DNA of 64,000 bases from Virgibacillus_P tibetensis (GTDB taxonomy: Bacteria > Bacillota > Bacilli > Bacillales > Amphibacillaceae): positions 186,001-250,000 of the forward strand of contig NZ_JARZFX010000002.1 in NCBI RefSeq assembly GCF_036026595.1, given 5' to 3'. Below are positions 1-8,846 of the stretch, piece by piece (positions within the stretch are counted from its first letter, which is position 1; each line of letters opens with the position of its first letter). A program made the translations under genes and the position numbers. The notes below the pieces were generated by a model. It was not told where the DNA came from. It saw only the letters and a program-made list of their open reading frames with translations, and ran no database searches.

Positions 1-242
1 TAGCTTTGATAGCTACACTTGCTTCCATTGGAACTGCAGGTGTACCAGGTGCTGGTCTGATTATGCTAACAATGGTGTTAGCAGCAGTTAATTTACCCCT
101 AGAAGGGATTGCATTAATTGCTGGGATCGACCGCATTCTGGATATGATGCGTACTTCCGTAAATGTCATGGGTGACGCATCAGCCAGCGTTGTCGTTGAT
201 GCTTCCGAGAAAAGGCGGGAAGCGGAAGCCACCGCATCCTAA
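1..242 (+). CDS. C-terminal end of a dicarboxylate/amino acid:cation symporter (partial)
   Basis: The gene enters from outside the window, so only about the last 80 residues are visible. The segment GTAGVPGAGLIMLTMVL followed by IAGIDRILDMMRTSVNV is the conserved last part of the DAACS (GltP/GltT/DctP) sodium- or proton-coupled glutamate, aspartate or C4-dicarboxylate symporters: the region of the second re-entrant loop and the last substrate-binding helix. The charged tail ends at a TAA. No start is visible, and the apparent TTG start near position 6 is only an internal Leu codon. Substrate specificity (glutamate versus dicarboxylate) cannot be read from this piece. Confidence 0.85.
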   Translation, partial: ALIATLASIGTAGVPGAGLIMLTMVLAAVNLPLEGIALIAGIDRILDMMRTSVNVMGDASASVVVDASEKRREAEATAS

Positions 243-345
243 ACAAACCGTAGTCAACGGGATGGTCTTGCTATTTACCAACGCTCAGATTTTGAAGAAA
301 TTGGTAAACTAAAAAGTTTTTGAAAATAAACAGTTGATTAATTCA

Positions 346-399
346 TTAAAATGCCTGCTACATGGCGGCTTCCACCGCTAAGTGACAGGCATTTTAATT
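346..399. terminator. Bidirectional intrinsic terminator
   Basis: A perfect 12-bp inverted repeat (TTAAAATGCCTG at 346-357, CAGGCATTTTAA at 386-397) has A/T tracts on both sides. It lies between the symporter gene ending at 242 and the convergent ywbE ending at 398, so it can end transcripts from both directions. Confidence 0.75.
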
Positions 400-592
400 A
401 TTCCGTATACACCCTGCCAACTTGTCCATCCTCTAAACGGACTTTAATACCATGTGGGTGATAAGAAGAATTGGTAAGCAAATCTTTTACTATTCCAGAA
501 GTTGTTTTACCGGATCGCTGATCTTTTTTCAATACTACCTTCACTTCTAAACCTGGATTGATATTCTTACGGTACCTACCATCTATTGACAT
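398..592 (-). CDS. ywbE: YwbE family protein
   Basis: A 64-residue protein matching the small conserved YwbE family (DUF2196) of Firmicutes over its whole length. The diagnostic stretch is KDQRSGKTTSGIVKDLLT followed by HPHGIKVRLEDGQVGRV, a small beta-rich fold. The function is unknown; KOW/SH3-like nucleic-acid-binding folds have similar size, but I see no direct evidence of a role. It is monocistronic. Its stop codon overlaps the end of the shared terminator with the symporter gene. Confidence 0.85.
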   Translation of the reverse strand: MSIDGRYRKNINPGLEVKVVLKKDQRSGKTTSGIVKDLLTNSSYHPHGIKVRLEDGQVGRVYTE

Positions 593-696
593 GTGTATGC
601 TCCTTTTAATCTGCTGTTTATCTTTTGCAGCGGTATAGCCTTCTTTTCAAGTCTTACTTTAGTATTGTAGAACAATACATCCAGCTCTACAATCAT

Positions 697-2136
697 TTAG
701 TATGTTGTGAAGCCAACCAACTTCTGTATCCAGTATGTAGCTTTTCTAATTGGTGTTAGTTGATCTTGGTAAGCATCATAATCTGCAGTGAAAATACCAT
801 CCTGGTTTTCCCATATCCGGTAAAAATACGATTCAACATCTCGCATAATCTCTTCATCCATAGCGGCAGTAACTTTCAGGTTATTTTCAAGATTAAGGTC
901 ATCGAGGTTTCGTTTCGTAAAATTGGTCGATCCACCAATAAGTACACCCTCTTCAGCTTTATTAATGAACATGAGCTTTGTATGAAACTGGTCTTGTTCC
1001 GAATCATACCACCTGACGGTAATGTTGTCTTTATTATACAATTCAGAGGCGACCGGTAAATTTGGCAGACCTGTTTTTTGAGTACCGAATGCGATTACAT
1101 TGGGATCCAGAATCATCCGAATTTCGGCCCCACGGTCTGCAGCGTTCAATAGTGCACCAATAACCTCACGTTGAGCCAGGTAAAACATTCCTAGCCAAAT
1201 TTCATCATTGGCTTCCGCACTGTCTATCTCCTTCAAAGTATGCTTAAGAATTTCCCCCTCGGTTAGATATTGCATGGCGATGGCTCCAGTATCATCCTCT
1301 TCGCGCCTTTCAGGTTTCCTGATGTTAACAGGCTCTATATCATCAATTGAGTAGTCTACTACCGCTTGCTCTGCTGACACAATATCACGAATAATATCAC
1401 CTTCTACCTTAAAAGCGATATTAGAAAAAAAACCACTTGCATCATGGGCATTTGCTGATGTAATCAACGCTGCATTCTCTGAAGCAACAACCTTTCGATG
1501 ATTGGCTTTAATATTAAGCAATTTCAGGTAGGAACGGAGCGTAACATCCGGACCTTCAGAAGCTAACGGATTGGTAATCCAGCCGGATCCTCTTTGTCCA
1601 AACACCTGAAAAAAAGTTCTCCATACTGTGGAGTAAATAGGATTCGAGTCCCTAAGTTCACTAAGACTTGTAATTATAACCTCTACCCCATTATCTTTTA
1701 ATCGTTGCAGATTTTTATTGGCGTGGGAATGGTAGCCAGTATTAATGGGATCAGTAATAAACACAGCCTGCAGTTCAGGAAACCGCTGTTTCTGTGCAAT
1801 TATTTTTTCAGTAAGATTTGTACTTAATTTGGGGAAATGGCGATCCTCGTCTGAGTAATCATTAAATAGGAACATATCAACTAGAATAAAATCCTCTGCC
1901 TCCTCTATCAGCCGATAAACTTCCTCAAAGATCTCTTGTTCATATTCTATTTCTCCTTCAGCCGTTTGGTAGGTAAGGTCTGTTAAAAACTGGATGTCAT
2001 CTGTATAGTAAATACCTCCTTCAAAAGAAATACCATCGGGTAATGGCTTGACTGCGTGAAAAAAGAATACAGAAATTAGAATCAGAAGCAATCCAGCACT
2101 AATCCATAAGCGTTTCATTCTAATTAACTTTTTCAT
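697..2136 (-). CDS. Membrane-anchored phospholipase D family protein (cardiolipin-synthase-like)
   Basis: A 479-residue protein with an N-terminal signal anchor (about residues 9-28) and two HKD phosphodiesterase modules: NHRKVV near residue 213 and FHTKLMF near residue 385, each followed by the usual G/S-x-N motif (TSANAH and GGSTNFTKRN). Two HKD motifs in one chain are the hallmark of the phospholipase D/cardiolipin synthase superfamily, which transfers phosphatidyl groups through a phospho-histidine intermediate. The protein lacks the two N-terminal membrane helices of classical Cls, so a secreted-face phospholipase or phosphatidyltransferase is equally possible. I chose the ATG at 2136 because GGAAAGGTG lies about 9 bases upstream; the longer TTG start at 2154 would place that ribosome binding site inside the gene. 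Confidence 0.8.
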   Translation of the reverse strand: MKKLIRMKRLWISAGLLLILISVFFFHAVKPLPDGISFEGGIYYTDDIQFLTDLTYQTAEGEIEYEQEIFEEVYRLIEEAEDFILVDMFLFNDYSDEDRHFPKLSTNLTEKIIAQKQRFPELQAVFITDPINTGYHSHANKNLQRLKDNGVEVIITSLSELRDSNPIYSTVWRTFFQVFGQRGSGWITNPLASEGPDVTLRSYLKLLNIKANHRKVVASENAALITSANAHDASGFFSNIAFKVEGDIIRDIVSAEQAVVDYSIDDIEPVNIRKPERREEDDTGAIAMQYLTEGEILKHTLKEIDSAEANDEIWLGMFYLAQREVIGALLNAADRGAEIRMILDPNVIAFGTQKTGLPNLPVASELYNKDNITVRWYDSEQDQFHTKLMFINKAEEGVLIGGSTNFTKRNLDDLNLENNLKVTAAMDEEIMRDVESYFYRIWENQDGIFTADYDAYQDQLTPIRKATYWIQKLVGFTTY

Positions 2137-2330
2137 AAATGTACACCTTTCCAAATGACAACAGCTGGTAAATTAAATTCTCCGGCTGTAAAAAGTTTTA
2201 ATGGCAAAGGGAGCAACCATTCACTGCTAATATAGTAATATAGTAATTCCACTAATCATGTTAAATGAAACATAAAGAAGGATTTCGTTTAAATGTGTCG
2301 AATTACTTAGTTATAAAAAGGAGGTCCATT

Positions 2331-4028
2331 ATGCAAAAATTTGAAAACTACATCTATGAACGACCTGATCTGCAGCAGGAAAAAAGTAAATTTACTGAAC
2401 TCTTAACTTCATTTACTGCTGCAGACTCGACGGAGAAAGCCACACGGGCAATTGAAGCTATAAACGCATTTCGAAACAGACTATCAACCATGTCTAATCT
2501 GGTTTATATACGTGCATCAATTAACACGAATGATGAGTTCTATCAAAATGAACGTGATTTTTTCGACAATATAGAACCTGAAGTCCAAGCGATGAGCACA
2601 GAGTTTTACAAAGAATTGATACGCTCTCCGTATCGTAATGACCTTGAAAAACAATGGGGGGCGCAGCTGTTTCAAATCGCAGATCATGAAATAAGAGCAT
2701 TTTCACCTGAAGTGATTCATCTGTTACAACAGGAAAATAAATTATCGTCCGAATATGCAAAGCTTGTAGCATCGGCAGAGGTGGAATTTCAAGGTGAAAC
2801 GTACACATTGGCTCAACTGGGTCCGTTTGTTCAAGACAAAGACCGCAGCATACGTAAAGAAGCTGTTAATGCAAGCACTGGGTTTTTTGAGAGTCACGCA
2901 GAAAAATTCGATAACATCTATGACCAACTAGTAAAGGTTCGCCACGAAATAGCGACAACCCTTGGCTATAAAAACTTTGTAGAGCTTGGTTATGTCCGTA
3001 TGCTGCGAATTGATTATGATGCTGGCATGGTCGCTGTATTCCGTAAACAAGTACGTGACGTTATTGTACCGCTTGTTTCAAAGCTACAAGAGAAACAGAC
3101 TGAACGAATTGGTCTCGACTCCCTTAAGTTCTATGATGAATATTTTAAGTTTGAAAATGGAAATGCAAAACCAAAGGGTACGCCAGAGTGGATTATTGAA
3201 AACGGAAAAAAAATGTATGAAGAGTTATCTCCTGAGACAAGGGAGTTTTTCCAGTACATGCTTGACCGTAACTTAATGGATCTGGAAGCCAAAAAGGGAA
3301 AAGAAGCTGGTGGTTACTGCACATTTATTGAGGATTACGAGTCACCATTCATATTCGCCAACTTTAATGGAACATCCGGCGATATTGATGTGCTGACGCA
3401 TGAAGCCGGACATGCTTTCCAGGCTTACTCAAGCCGGGACATAGGTATCCCGGAATACCTTTTTCCAACGTATGAATCAGCCGAAATACATTCGATGAGT
3501 ATGGAATTCTTCACATGGCCGTGGATGGAGAGGTTCTTCAAGGAAGAGACAGATAAGTACAAATACGCCCATCTCGCAGATGGACTTCAATTCCTGCCAT
3601 ATGGCGTTGCCGTGGATGAATTTCAGCATCTTGTATATGAAAACCCTACATGGACACCTGATGAACGAAAGCAAGCATGGAAAAAGCTCGAAGAAATATA
3701 CTTACCTAACCGTGACTATGATGGCAATGCTTATTTAGAAGCAGGCAGTTTCTGGCAGCGACAAGGCCATATTTATGATGTTCCATTTTACTATATTGAC
3801 TATACGCTTGCACAGATCTGTGCATTTCAATTTTGGAAGCGATCCCGGGAACAAAATGAAGAAGCTTGGAATGACTATCTCAAGCTTTGCAAGCTCGGTG
3901 GTTCTAAATCCTTTTTGGGTCTTGTGAAGGCAGCAAACCTCCGCTCCCCATTTGAGGAAGGTACAGTTGAATCTGTTGTTGGCACAATTGAAGATTGGCT
4001 TAATTCTGTCGATGACAAAGCACTTTAA
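2331..4028 (+). CDS. M3 family oligoendopeptidase (PepF-like)
   Basis: A 565-residue cytosolic zinc metallopeptidase. The HEAGHAF motif (His357, Glu358, His361) is the M3 HExxH zinc site, and the downstream YESAEIHSMSMEFF segment supplies the third zinc ligand. The length and the C-terminal GSFWQRQGHIYDVPFYYIDY block fit the M3 oligoendopeptidase group found in Bacillaceae. These enzymes degrade short peptides, which fits an organism that also carries an opp operon. The start at 2331 follows a strong AAGGAGG about 8 bases upstream; an upstream in-frame ATG at 2265 has no such signal. Confidence 0.92.
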   Translation: MQKFENYIYERPDLQQEKSKFTELLTSFTAADSTEKATRAIEAINAFRNRLSTMSNLVYIRASINTNDEFYQNERDFFDNIEPEVQAMSTEFYKELIRSPYRNDLEKQWGAQLFQIADHEIRAFSPEVIHLLQQENKLSSEYAKLVASAEVEFQGETYTLAQLGPFVQDKDRSIRKEAVNASTGFFESHAEKFDNIYDQLVKVRHEIATTLGYKNFVELGYVRMLRIDYDAGMVAVFRKQVRDVIVPLVSKLQEKQTERIGLDSLKFYDEYFKFENGNAKPKGTPEWIIENGKKMYEELSPETREFFQYMLDRNLMDLEAKKGKEAGGYCTFIEDYESPFIFANFNGTSGDIDVLTHEAGHAFQAYSSRDIGIPEYLFPTYESAEIHSMSMEFFTWPWMERFFKEETDKYKYAHLADGLQFLPYGVAVDEFQHLVYENPTWTPDERKQAWKKLEEIYLPNRDYDGNAYLEAGSFWQRQGHIYDVPFYYIDYTLAQICAFQFWKRSREQNEEAWNDYLKLCKLGGSKSFLGLVKAANLRSPFEEGTVESVVGTIEDWLNSVDDKAL

Positions 4029-4041
4029 CAGGTATTTATTT

Positions 4042-4086
4042 AAAATGACCACACGCTTTAACAAAAGCATGTGGCCATTTTTTTAG
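4042..4086 (+). terminator. Intrinsic terminator after the oligopeptidase gene
   Basis: A stem of about 17 bp (AAAATGACCACACGCTT / AAGCATGTGGCCATTTT, with two wobble pairs) is followed by a T run at 4078-4084. It lies directly downstream of the oligopeptidase stop and just before the end of the convergent nhaC. Confidence 0.85.
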
Positions 4087-4105
4087 ATTTTTTCCAGGAA
4101 AACCC

Positions 4106-5656
4106 TTACTCAGCTATTGCTTCTTCTGGTATAGCCTTTCCCCACACTTTATTCAAGATAGATGCAAATACGATTAATGTTACTGCACCAATCGCAAGTG
4201 CTATCAATGCCGATCCTGTTATTCCAGCAACCAGGAAGGATATAATCCCACTGATTCCAGCAGTCATAGCATACGGTATTTGTGTGTTAACATGATCAAT
4301 CAAGTCACTCGATGCACCAGCAGATGACAGGATTGTTGTATCGGATATTGGTGAACAGTGATCCCCGAAAATCCCTCCGCTCAGTACCGCAGCTATCGCC
4401 AGATACATGTTTATATCCATGGCTGCAGCTATTGGCATTGCGATAGGTATCATAATGGCAAACGTTCCATAGGAAGTCCCTGTCGTGAATGCCACAATTC
4501 CGCCAATGATAAACAGCAATACTGGAATAATTGCCGGTGAAGCATTTTGCTGAGCTAATTCTACAATAAAGGCTGCTGTTCCAAGTTCTGATGTTACACT
4601 ACCAATGGACCAAGCCAATGTTAAAATGATATAAACGAGCATCATACTCCTAAAACCACTTACATAAATAGACATAGCTTCCTTAAAAGAGAACAGTTTT
4701 TGCTGCATACCCATTCCCAGCCCAACAATGCCAGCTACAAAAGCAGCTATTAAAATGGACTTCCCGCCATCAGATTCGCCGATGGCTGTAACAAAGTCAT
4801 TTTCCGGAAATCCACCTGTCCATAAAAACATTGGAGGTATTAAACCAATAAGTACTACTATCGGTACAATCATATTCCGTTTCTTTGGTACAAAATCATC
4901 CGCCATTTCAACATCTGTCATCGAATCATCTGACGGAGGTTCCGCTCCATCACGGAGCAGTTTCCCTGTAGTTCTGGCGCGGTATTCAGCCTGAGCCATT
5001 GGACCATAATCCCACTTCATGAAAATAATAATAGCTACAAGAAGAAGTGCTAATATGGAATAGAAGTTAAATGGGATCGTAAAGATGTATGTCATATACT
5101 CTGATCCGGTAATCCCCAAATCTACAAACTGGGCACCAATCAGCCCCATGACGAACACAACCCATGTCGAAACTGGTGCCAGCAAACACATTGGTGCTGA
5201 AGTAGAATCAACTATATAAGCTAATTTCTCTCTTGATACGCGCATTTTATCCGTTACTGATCGCATGACACTTCCAACAGTAAGCGCGTTGAAGTAATCC
5301 TCAAAGAAAATAATTATACCGAATAACATCGTAGATCCTTGCGCTCCTCTTGGTGTTCTTACTTTATTAGCTATTGAATAAGCTATCGCGTGTGCACCGC
5401 CAGTTTTTTGCAACACGGCAATCAGTACGCCAAAAAGTCCACAGTAGATTAATACAGTTGCACTCCATTCATCTCCAACGTTTGGTATGATAAATTCACC
5501 AAATGTTGCATATAGTCCCATCAACGGGTTCCAGCCGTGGATCATGGTTGCTCCAAGCCACACACCAGCAAATAAAGCCGGGATTACATTTCGCGTCACA
5601 AGTGCCAACACAATTGCAATAACTGGAGGTAATAACGAAAGAATTCCAAATTCCAT
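4106..5656 (-). CDS. nhaC: NhaC family Na+/H+ antiporter
   Basis: A 516-residue polytopic membrane protein of the NhaC antiporter family. Typical segments are LPPVIAIVLALVTRNVIPAL at the N-terminus, the FFEDYFNALTVGSVMR region, STSAPMCLLAPVSTW, and GDHCSPISDTTILSSAGA near the C-terminus. Members exchange Na+ for H+, or couple Na+/H+ exchange to small organic anions such as malate and lactate. The gene stands alone, with GGGAG about 8 bases before its ATG. A paralogue with the same landmarks lies at 47914-49467. Substrate is not determinable from sequence; a pH or sodium homeostasis role suits a halophile. Confidence 0.88.
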   Translation of the reverse strand: MEFGILSLLPPVIAIVLALVTRNVIPALFAGVWLGATMIHGWNPLMGLYATFGEFIIPNVGDEWSATVLIYCGLFGVLIAVLQKTGGAHAIAYSIANKVRTPRGAQGSTMLFGIIIFFEDYFNALTVGSVMRSVTDKMRVSREKLAYIVDSTSAPMCLLAPVSTWVVFVMGLIGAQFVDLGITGSEYMTYIFTIPFNFYSILALLLVAIIIFMKWDYGPMAQAEYRARTTGKLLRDGAEPPSDDSMTDVEMADDFVPKKRNMIVPIVVLIGLIPPMFLWTGGFPENDFVTAIGESDGGKSILIAAFVAGIVGLGMGMQQKLFSFKEAMSIYVSGFRSMMLVYIILTLAWSIGSVTSELGTAAFIVELAQQNASPAIIPVLLFIIGGIVAFTTGTSYGTFAIMIPIAMPIAAAMDINMYLAIAAVLSGGIFGDHCSPISDTTILSSAGASSDLIDHVNTQIPYAMTAGISGIISFLVAGITGSALIALAIGAVTLIVFASILNKVWGKAIPEEAIAE

Positions 5657-5832
5657 TCTGTTTACTCCCTTCGTATCTAAGTTTTAGACAATTTTCCTGT
5701 TCTCTCCTCTCTAAATGAGTTTAACATAATTAATAGAATATTCACCATTAAATATATATTACAACATGTTGGGTTGTATGTCCCAATAAATCATAAAAAA
5801 TAATCTATTTACTAAACAAATTTCGCCAAAAT

Positions 5833-6027
5833 ATGAATAGTAAAAGTCAGGTCACTCCTGTATCAGGATTTGTCGTTATGTTCGCTTTGCCTTTGGCTTT
5901 TCGATTACTCTGGTCTTTTCGTAAACATGCAACACGTTCGGATGAAATCAGCGGGATGAAATGGGCTGCTAGACATCATTGGGTATTTGGATTACTATTT
6001 GCAATTAATTTATGGTTATTTGGTTGA
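5833..6027 (+). CDS. Small putative membrane protein
   Basis: A 64-codon ORF in an otherwise gene-free gap. It encodes two likely membrane segments (about residues 10-26 and 48-62) separated by a basic, His-rich loop. I do not recognise a family. No convincing ribosome binding site precedes the ATG, which weakens the call. The hydrophobic pattern and lack of competition from other frames make it plausible. Confidence 0.4.
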   Translation: MNSKSQVTPVSGFVVMFALPLAFRLLWSFRKHATRSDEISGMKWAARHHWVFGLLFAINLWLFG

Positions 6028-6121
6028 TCTCAGTGAGAATACATGAATCCAAAATCTGAATTGTTCTCTCAACTATGGTAAACTTGTCAGTAAAATAATA
6101 AGCTGACATAAGGAGATTTAC

Positions 6122-6907
6122 ATGACATACAAAATACTTTTTCTAGATATTGACGGAACTATATTAAAACCAGACCATACCTATACCGAATCAACGAAAG
6201 ACGCTATTTCCCAATTAAAAGAACAGGATATAGAAGTGTTTCTTGCGACAGGGAGACCGCTTCATGAAGTGAAAGATTTGGCCAAAGAACTCGATGTCGA
6301 TTCTCTTATTGGGTATAACGGGGCTTTTGCAATTTATCAAAATGAAACCATTATTAATGAACCGATGGATGCTGGTACTGTAAGAAAATTTTTGGATATT
6401 GCTCGGGAAAACAAGCATGAAATGGTTTGTTATACAACTGAAAAGAACTATTTCACTTCTTTATCAAACCCTGTAGTAAAGCACTTCATTGACACATTTG
6501 ACTTAAAGTATAATGAAGTGTTCAGCCAGGATATCATCGAAAATATACTTGGTGCTACCTTAATGAATCTGGACCCTTCCGAATCGTCGCTCTATAAAAT
6601 TGAAGCTAATCTCCACCTTTCACACGTAAATGTTAAAGGTGTCGAACATAGCTATGATATTATCCGAAAAAATGTAAACAAGGGCGAAGCTGTTAAAAAC
6701 GTGCTTAATCGTTTGGGTTTACAAAAAGAACAAGCAATTGCTTTTGGTGACGGGATGAATGATAAAGAAATGCTTCAGGAAGTAGGAGAGGGATTTGCGA
6801 TGGCAAATGGCGCTCCTGAGCTACTGGAATATGCAAAACATAAAGCAGACCCTGTAACAGAATCAGGAATATTTAACGGATTGAAGAAATTAGGGTTGGT
6901 AAAGTAA
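6122..6907 (+). CDS. HAD superfamily phosphatase (Cof/IIB type)
   Basis: A 261-residue cytosolic hydrolase. Motif I is FLDIDGT at Asp9/Asp11, motif II is ATGR, and motifs III/IV are GEAVKN and AIAFGDGMNDKEML. The large C2 cap between motifs II and III places it in the Cof-type subgroup, whose members dephosphorylate sugar phosphates, FMN, pyridoxal phosphate and similar metabolites. The exact substrate cannot be assigned. AAGGAG stands 7 bases before the ATG. It is monocistronic, with its own terminator downstream. Confidence 0.88.
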   Translation: MTYKILFLDIDGTILKPDHTYTESTKDAISQLKEQDIEVFLATGRPLHEVKDLAKELDVDSLIGYNGAFAIYQNETIINEPMDAGTVRKFLDIARENKHEMVCYTTEKNYFTSLSNPVVKHFIDTFDLKYNEVFSQDIIENILGATLMNLDPSESSLYKIEANLHLSHVNVKGVEHSYDIIRKNVNKGEAVKNVLNRLGLQKEQAIAFGDGMNDKEMLQEVGEGFAMANGAPELLEYAKHKADPVTESGIFNGLKKLGLVK

Positions 6908-6964
6908 CTGCACTACGGATGCTACTCTTCCTCTCCATGATTAGTATCAAGTAACGACTTACAC

Positions 6965-7005
6965 AAAAGCAAGCCTTTCACCATACTGTGATAGGCTTGC
7001 TTTTT
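6965..7005 (+). terminator. Intrinsic terminator after the HAD gene
   Basis: AAAGCAAGCCT and AGGCTTGCTTT form an 11-bp perfect stem around a 16-base loop, followed by a T run. It lies about 60 bases past the HAD phosphatase stop. Confidence 0.8.
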
Positions 7006-7013
7006 ATATGCCT

Positions 7014-7586
7014 TGTCATAAGTTTTGTTGCTTCGCAGTTGATAGAAAATGCGACATCGTACGCCACCGCTCTGGAAATACACTACGCTTTTCGCGGGCG
7101 GCTGGTGAGCTTCTTCATGCTGACGCATTTCAGAATCTCACCTATGCCTTTCCTCCCGCAGAAGTCTTCGTGTATTTCCGCCGCTTAGAATAGCCTTTTA
7201 TTCAAATTATAAGAAGTTCTTAGAACATAGCATGGGGTTTATTCTTACAACTGTCAGAACATCATGACCAGCGGAGGCAGAACACGAAGACTCCTTGAAA
7301 ATACAAACCAATTTTCTGCGTGCGATGTTAACGCTTCGGAGCTTTCCTTGTCCTGTGGGACCATCACGTGTCCGAAGACCCCGGAAGAAGCGTTCTTTGC
7401 TTCTGAGCAGGGCTGAGTCCGTGCCCACGGAAAGCGAAGTGTTCTGCCGTAGCGGTGGTATAGCACTCTTTATCGAGAAAGAAGATCAACGAAAAAGTTA
7501 CGTCGCATTTTATAGATTTTGTGTTCACTACAATATATTTTTTGGTGGGAAGTACCCATGGTGCAGTCCCGATCTTTTATAAAGCA
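7014..7586. repeat. Composite dispersed repeat element (copy R1)
   Basis: This gene-free stretch is a repeat element. Imperfect terminal inverted repeats lie at about 7041-7061 (AAAATGCGACATCGTA) and 7498-7515 (TTACGTCGCATTTTATA). Inside, the core (CGCGGGC...TCCCGCAGAAGTC) appears once forward near 7090-7190 and again in inverted orientation near 7270-7470, with the GGGGTCTTCGGACACGTG stretch shared with copy R4. The outer ends (AAGTTTTGTTGCTT on the left, CAGTCCCGATCTTTTATAAA on the right) match the ends of R2 and R4. Short ORFs here are incidental to the repeat. No transposase is encoded, so it would be a non-autonomous (MITE-like) or structural element. Confidence 0.7.
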
Positions 7587-7608
7587 TTTTAATATAAAAA
7601 ACTATGTG

Positions 7609-8139
7609 CTATAACAAAAATCCACCATATACAAGCGCACCTACAATAACAAATGCCGGATGTACCTTAATTCGCTCCATCAATAAATAACTGATAACCG
7701 CAATTAACGCAGTCTGCCATAGCCCAATACCAATAAAAGATTCCTGAAAAAAGCGCCATGCCATTACACCGAGCAAAATAGCAATAACTGGACGTATATA
7801 TAATGTTAAACGCTTTACTTTAGGAGAATCCTTGTACTTATACAAGACCCCCAACAGAACAATCATTAAGATCAGTGAAGGGGCTACAGTAGCAAAAACA
7901 CCTACTATTGCTCCCAACACGCCTCCCACATCATACCCAATATAGCCGGCCATTTTCGTTGCGATCGGACCTGGTAAAGAATTACCAAGTGCCAACACTT
8001 CACTAAACTCCTGGACACTCATCCATTCATACCGTTTTACAACCTCATTTTCAACAAGTGGTATGGATGCTGGGCCACCGCCATAACCAAGCACTCCAGG
8101 AATAAAAAATGCTATAAATATTTCCCAGTACTTCATCAT
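7609..8139 (-). CDS. ywrA: Chromate transporter, second half-size subunit
   Basis: A 176-residue membrane protein of the short CHR family (half of ChrA). It contains the signature GYGGGPASIPLVENEVV and the GNSLPGPIATKMAGYIGY motif, with about five to six helices. Short CHR proteins act as heterodimers, exporting chromate or transporting a related oxyanion or organic anion. Its start overlaps the previous gene's stop (ATGA), so the pair is translationally coupled. Order, length and neighbours match B. subtilis ywrB-ywrA. Confidence 0.88.
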   Translation of the reverse strand: MMKYWEIFIAFFIPGVLGYGGGPASIPLVENEVVKRYEWMSVQEFSEVLALGNSLPGPIATKMAGYIGYDVGGVLGAIVGVFATVAPSLILMIVLLGVLYKYKDSPKVKRLTLYIRPVIAILLGVMAWRFFQESFIGIGLWQTALIAVISYLLMERIKVHPAFVIVGALVYGGFLL

Positions 8140-8711
8140 GATGGATCACCTTCTTTTTGTTTGTCAAGCTGATCATTTTTATCTTTCTTCATTAGAGCAA
8201 ATACAATTAAAACACCGATGATGATCCCCGGGTGTACAGAAAGAAACTGCAACAGAATAAATACGACCCCACCCAAAATCACAGCCGGTATCCAGCCCAT
8301 TCCCTTTCCAGCTTTTTCAATAAATTGCCAGGTTAGAACTGCCAGCATGACGCCTACAACAGGTATTACTGCAGCCGTCATTCCCTGCACCCAATCAAAT
8401 TCTTTAATAGATGACAAAGATGTTAACAGGATAATCATTAAAATAATAGTAGGTATGATCGTTGCCAAAACAGCATTAATCATCCCCCATAAGCCGGAAA
8501 CCCGATAACCAATATATCCTGCCAATTTTGTAGCGATTGGCCCTGGCAGGGTATTTCCAAGTGCTAATAAGTCACCAAATTCTTCGTCATTCATCCATTT
8601 GTATTTATCGACTACTTCCTTATGTACTAATGGAATGGAACTCGGTCCACCACCGTAGCCAAGCATCCCAACTCGAAAGAAAGCAATAAAAATGTTCCAT
8701 TGTGTCTTCAT
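8136..8711 (-). CDS. ywrB: Chromate transporter, first half-size subunit
   Basis: A 191-residue short CHR-family membrane protein. It has the duplicated landmarks of its partner: GYGGGPSSIPLVHKEVV near the N-terminus and GNTLPGPIATKLAGYIGY. A polar, Lys/Asp-rich tail follows the last helix. It is the first gene of the two-gene unit, with AAAGGTACG upstream of the ATG. The length difference (191 versus 176) mirrors YwrB and YwrA. The physiological substrate in Bacillaceae is not settled; the adjacency to a gamma-glutamyltransferase and an Lrp regulator hints at an amino-acid-related anion. Confidence 0.88.
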   Translation of the reverse strand: MKTQWNIFIAFFRVGMLGYGGGPSSIPLVHKEVVDKYKWMNDEEFGDLLALGNTLPGPIATKLAGYIGYRVSGLWGMINAVLATIIPTIILMIILLTSLSSIKEFDWVQGMTAAVIPVVGVMLAVLTWQFIEKAGKGMGWIPAVILGGVVFILLQFLSVHPGIIIGVLIVFALMKKDKNDQLDKQKEGDPS

Positions 8712-8748
8712 ATGTCACGTACCTTTTTCATATTATCGTGGTAAATTA

Positions 8749-8796
8749 ACAGGCAGTAAACCCCTCTCATAATATTCAGCTGGGGTAACTGCCTGT
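8749..8796 (-). terminator. Intrinsic terminator between ywrD and ywrB
   Basis: ACAGGCAGTTACCCC and GGGGTTTACTGCCTGT (read on the minus strand) form a strong stem with one bulge, followed by a short T-rich stretch. It lies 51 bases after the ywrD stop and before ywrB, so the transporter pair probably has its own promoter or depends on read-through. Confidence 0.6.
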
Positions 8797-8846
8797 AAAA
8801 TCCCGATTAGATTCACTCCCATTTAAATAACATGCCTGCTAGTTAA

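Noticed and set aside
7295..7582. 95-codon ORF inside the composite repeat, and overlapping minus-strand ORFs
   Set aside because: The sequence is explained by the inverted-repeat element; no ORF has a start signal or protein-like composition.
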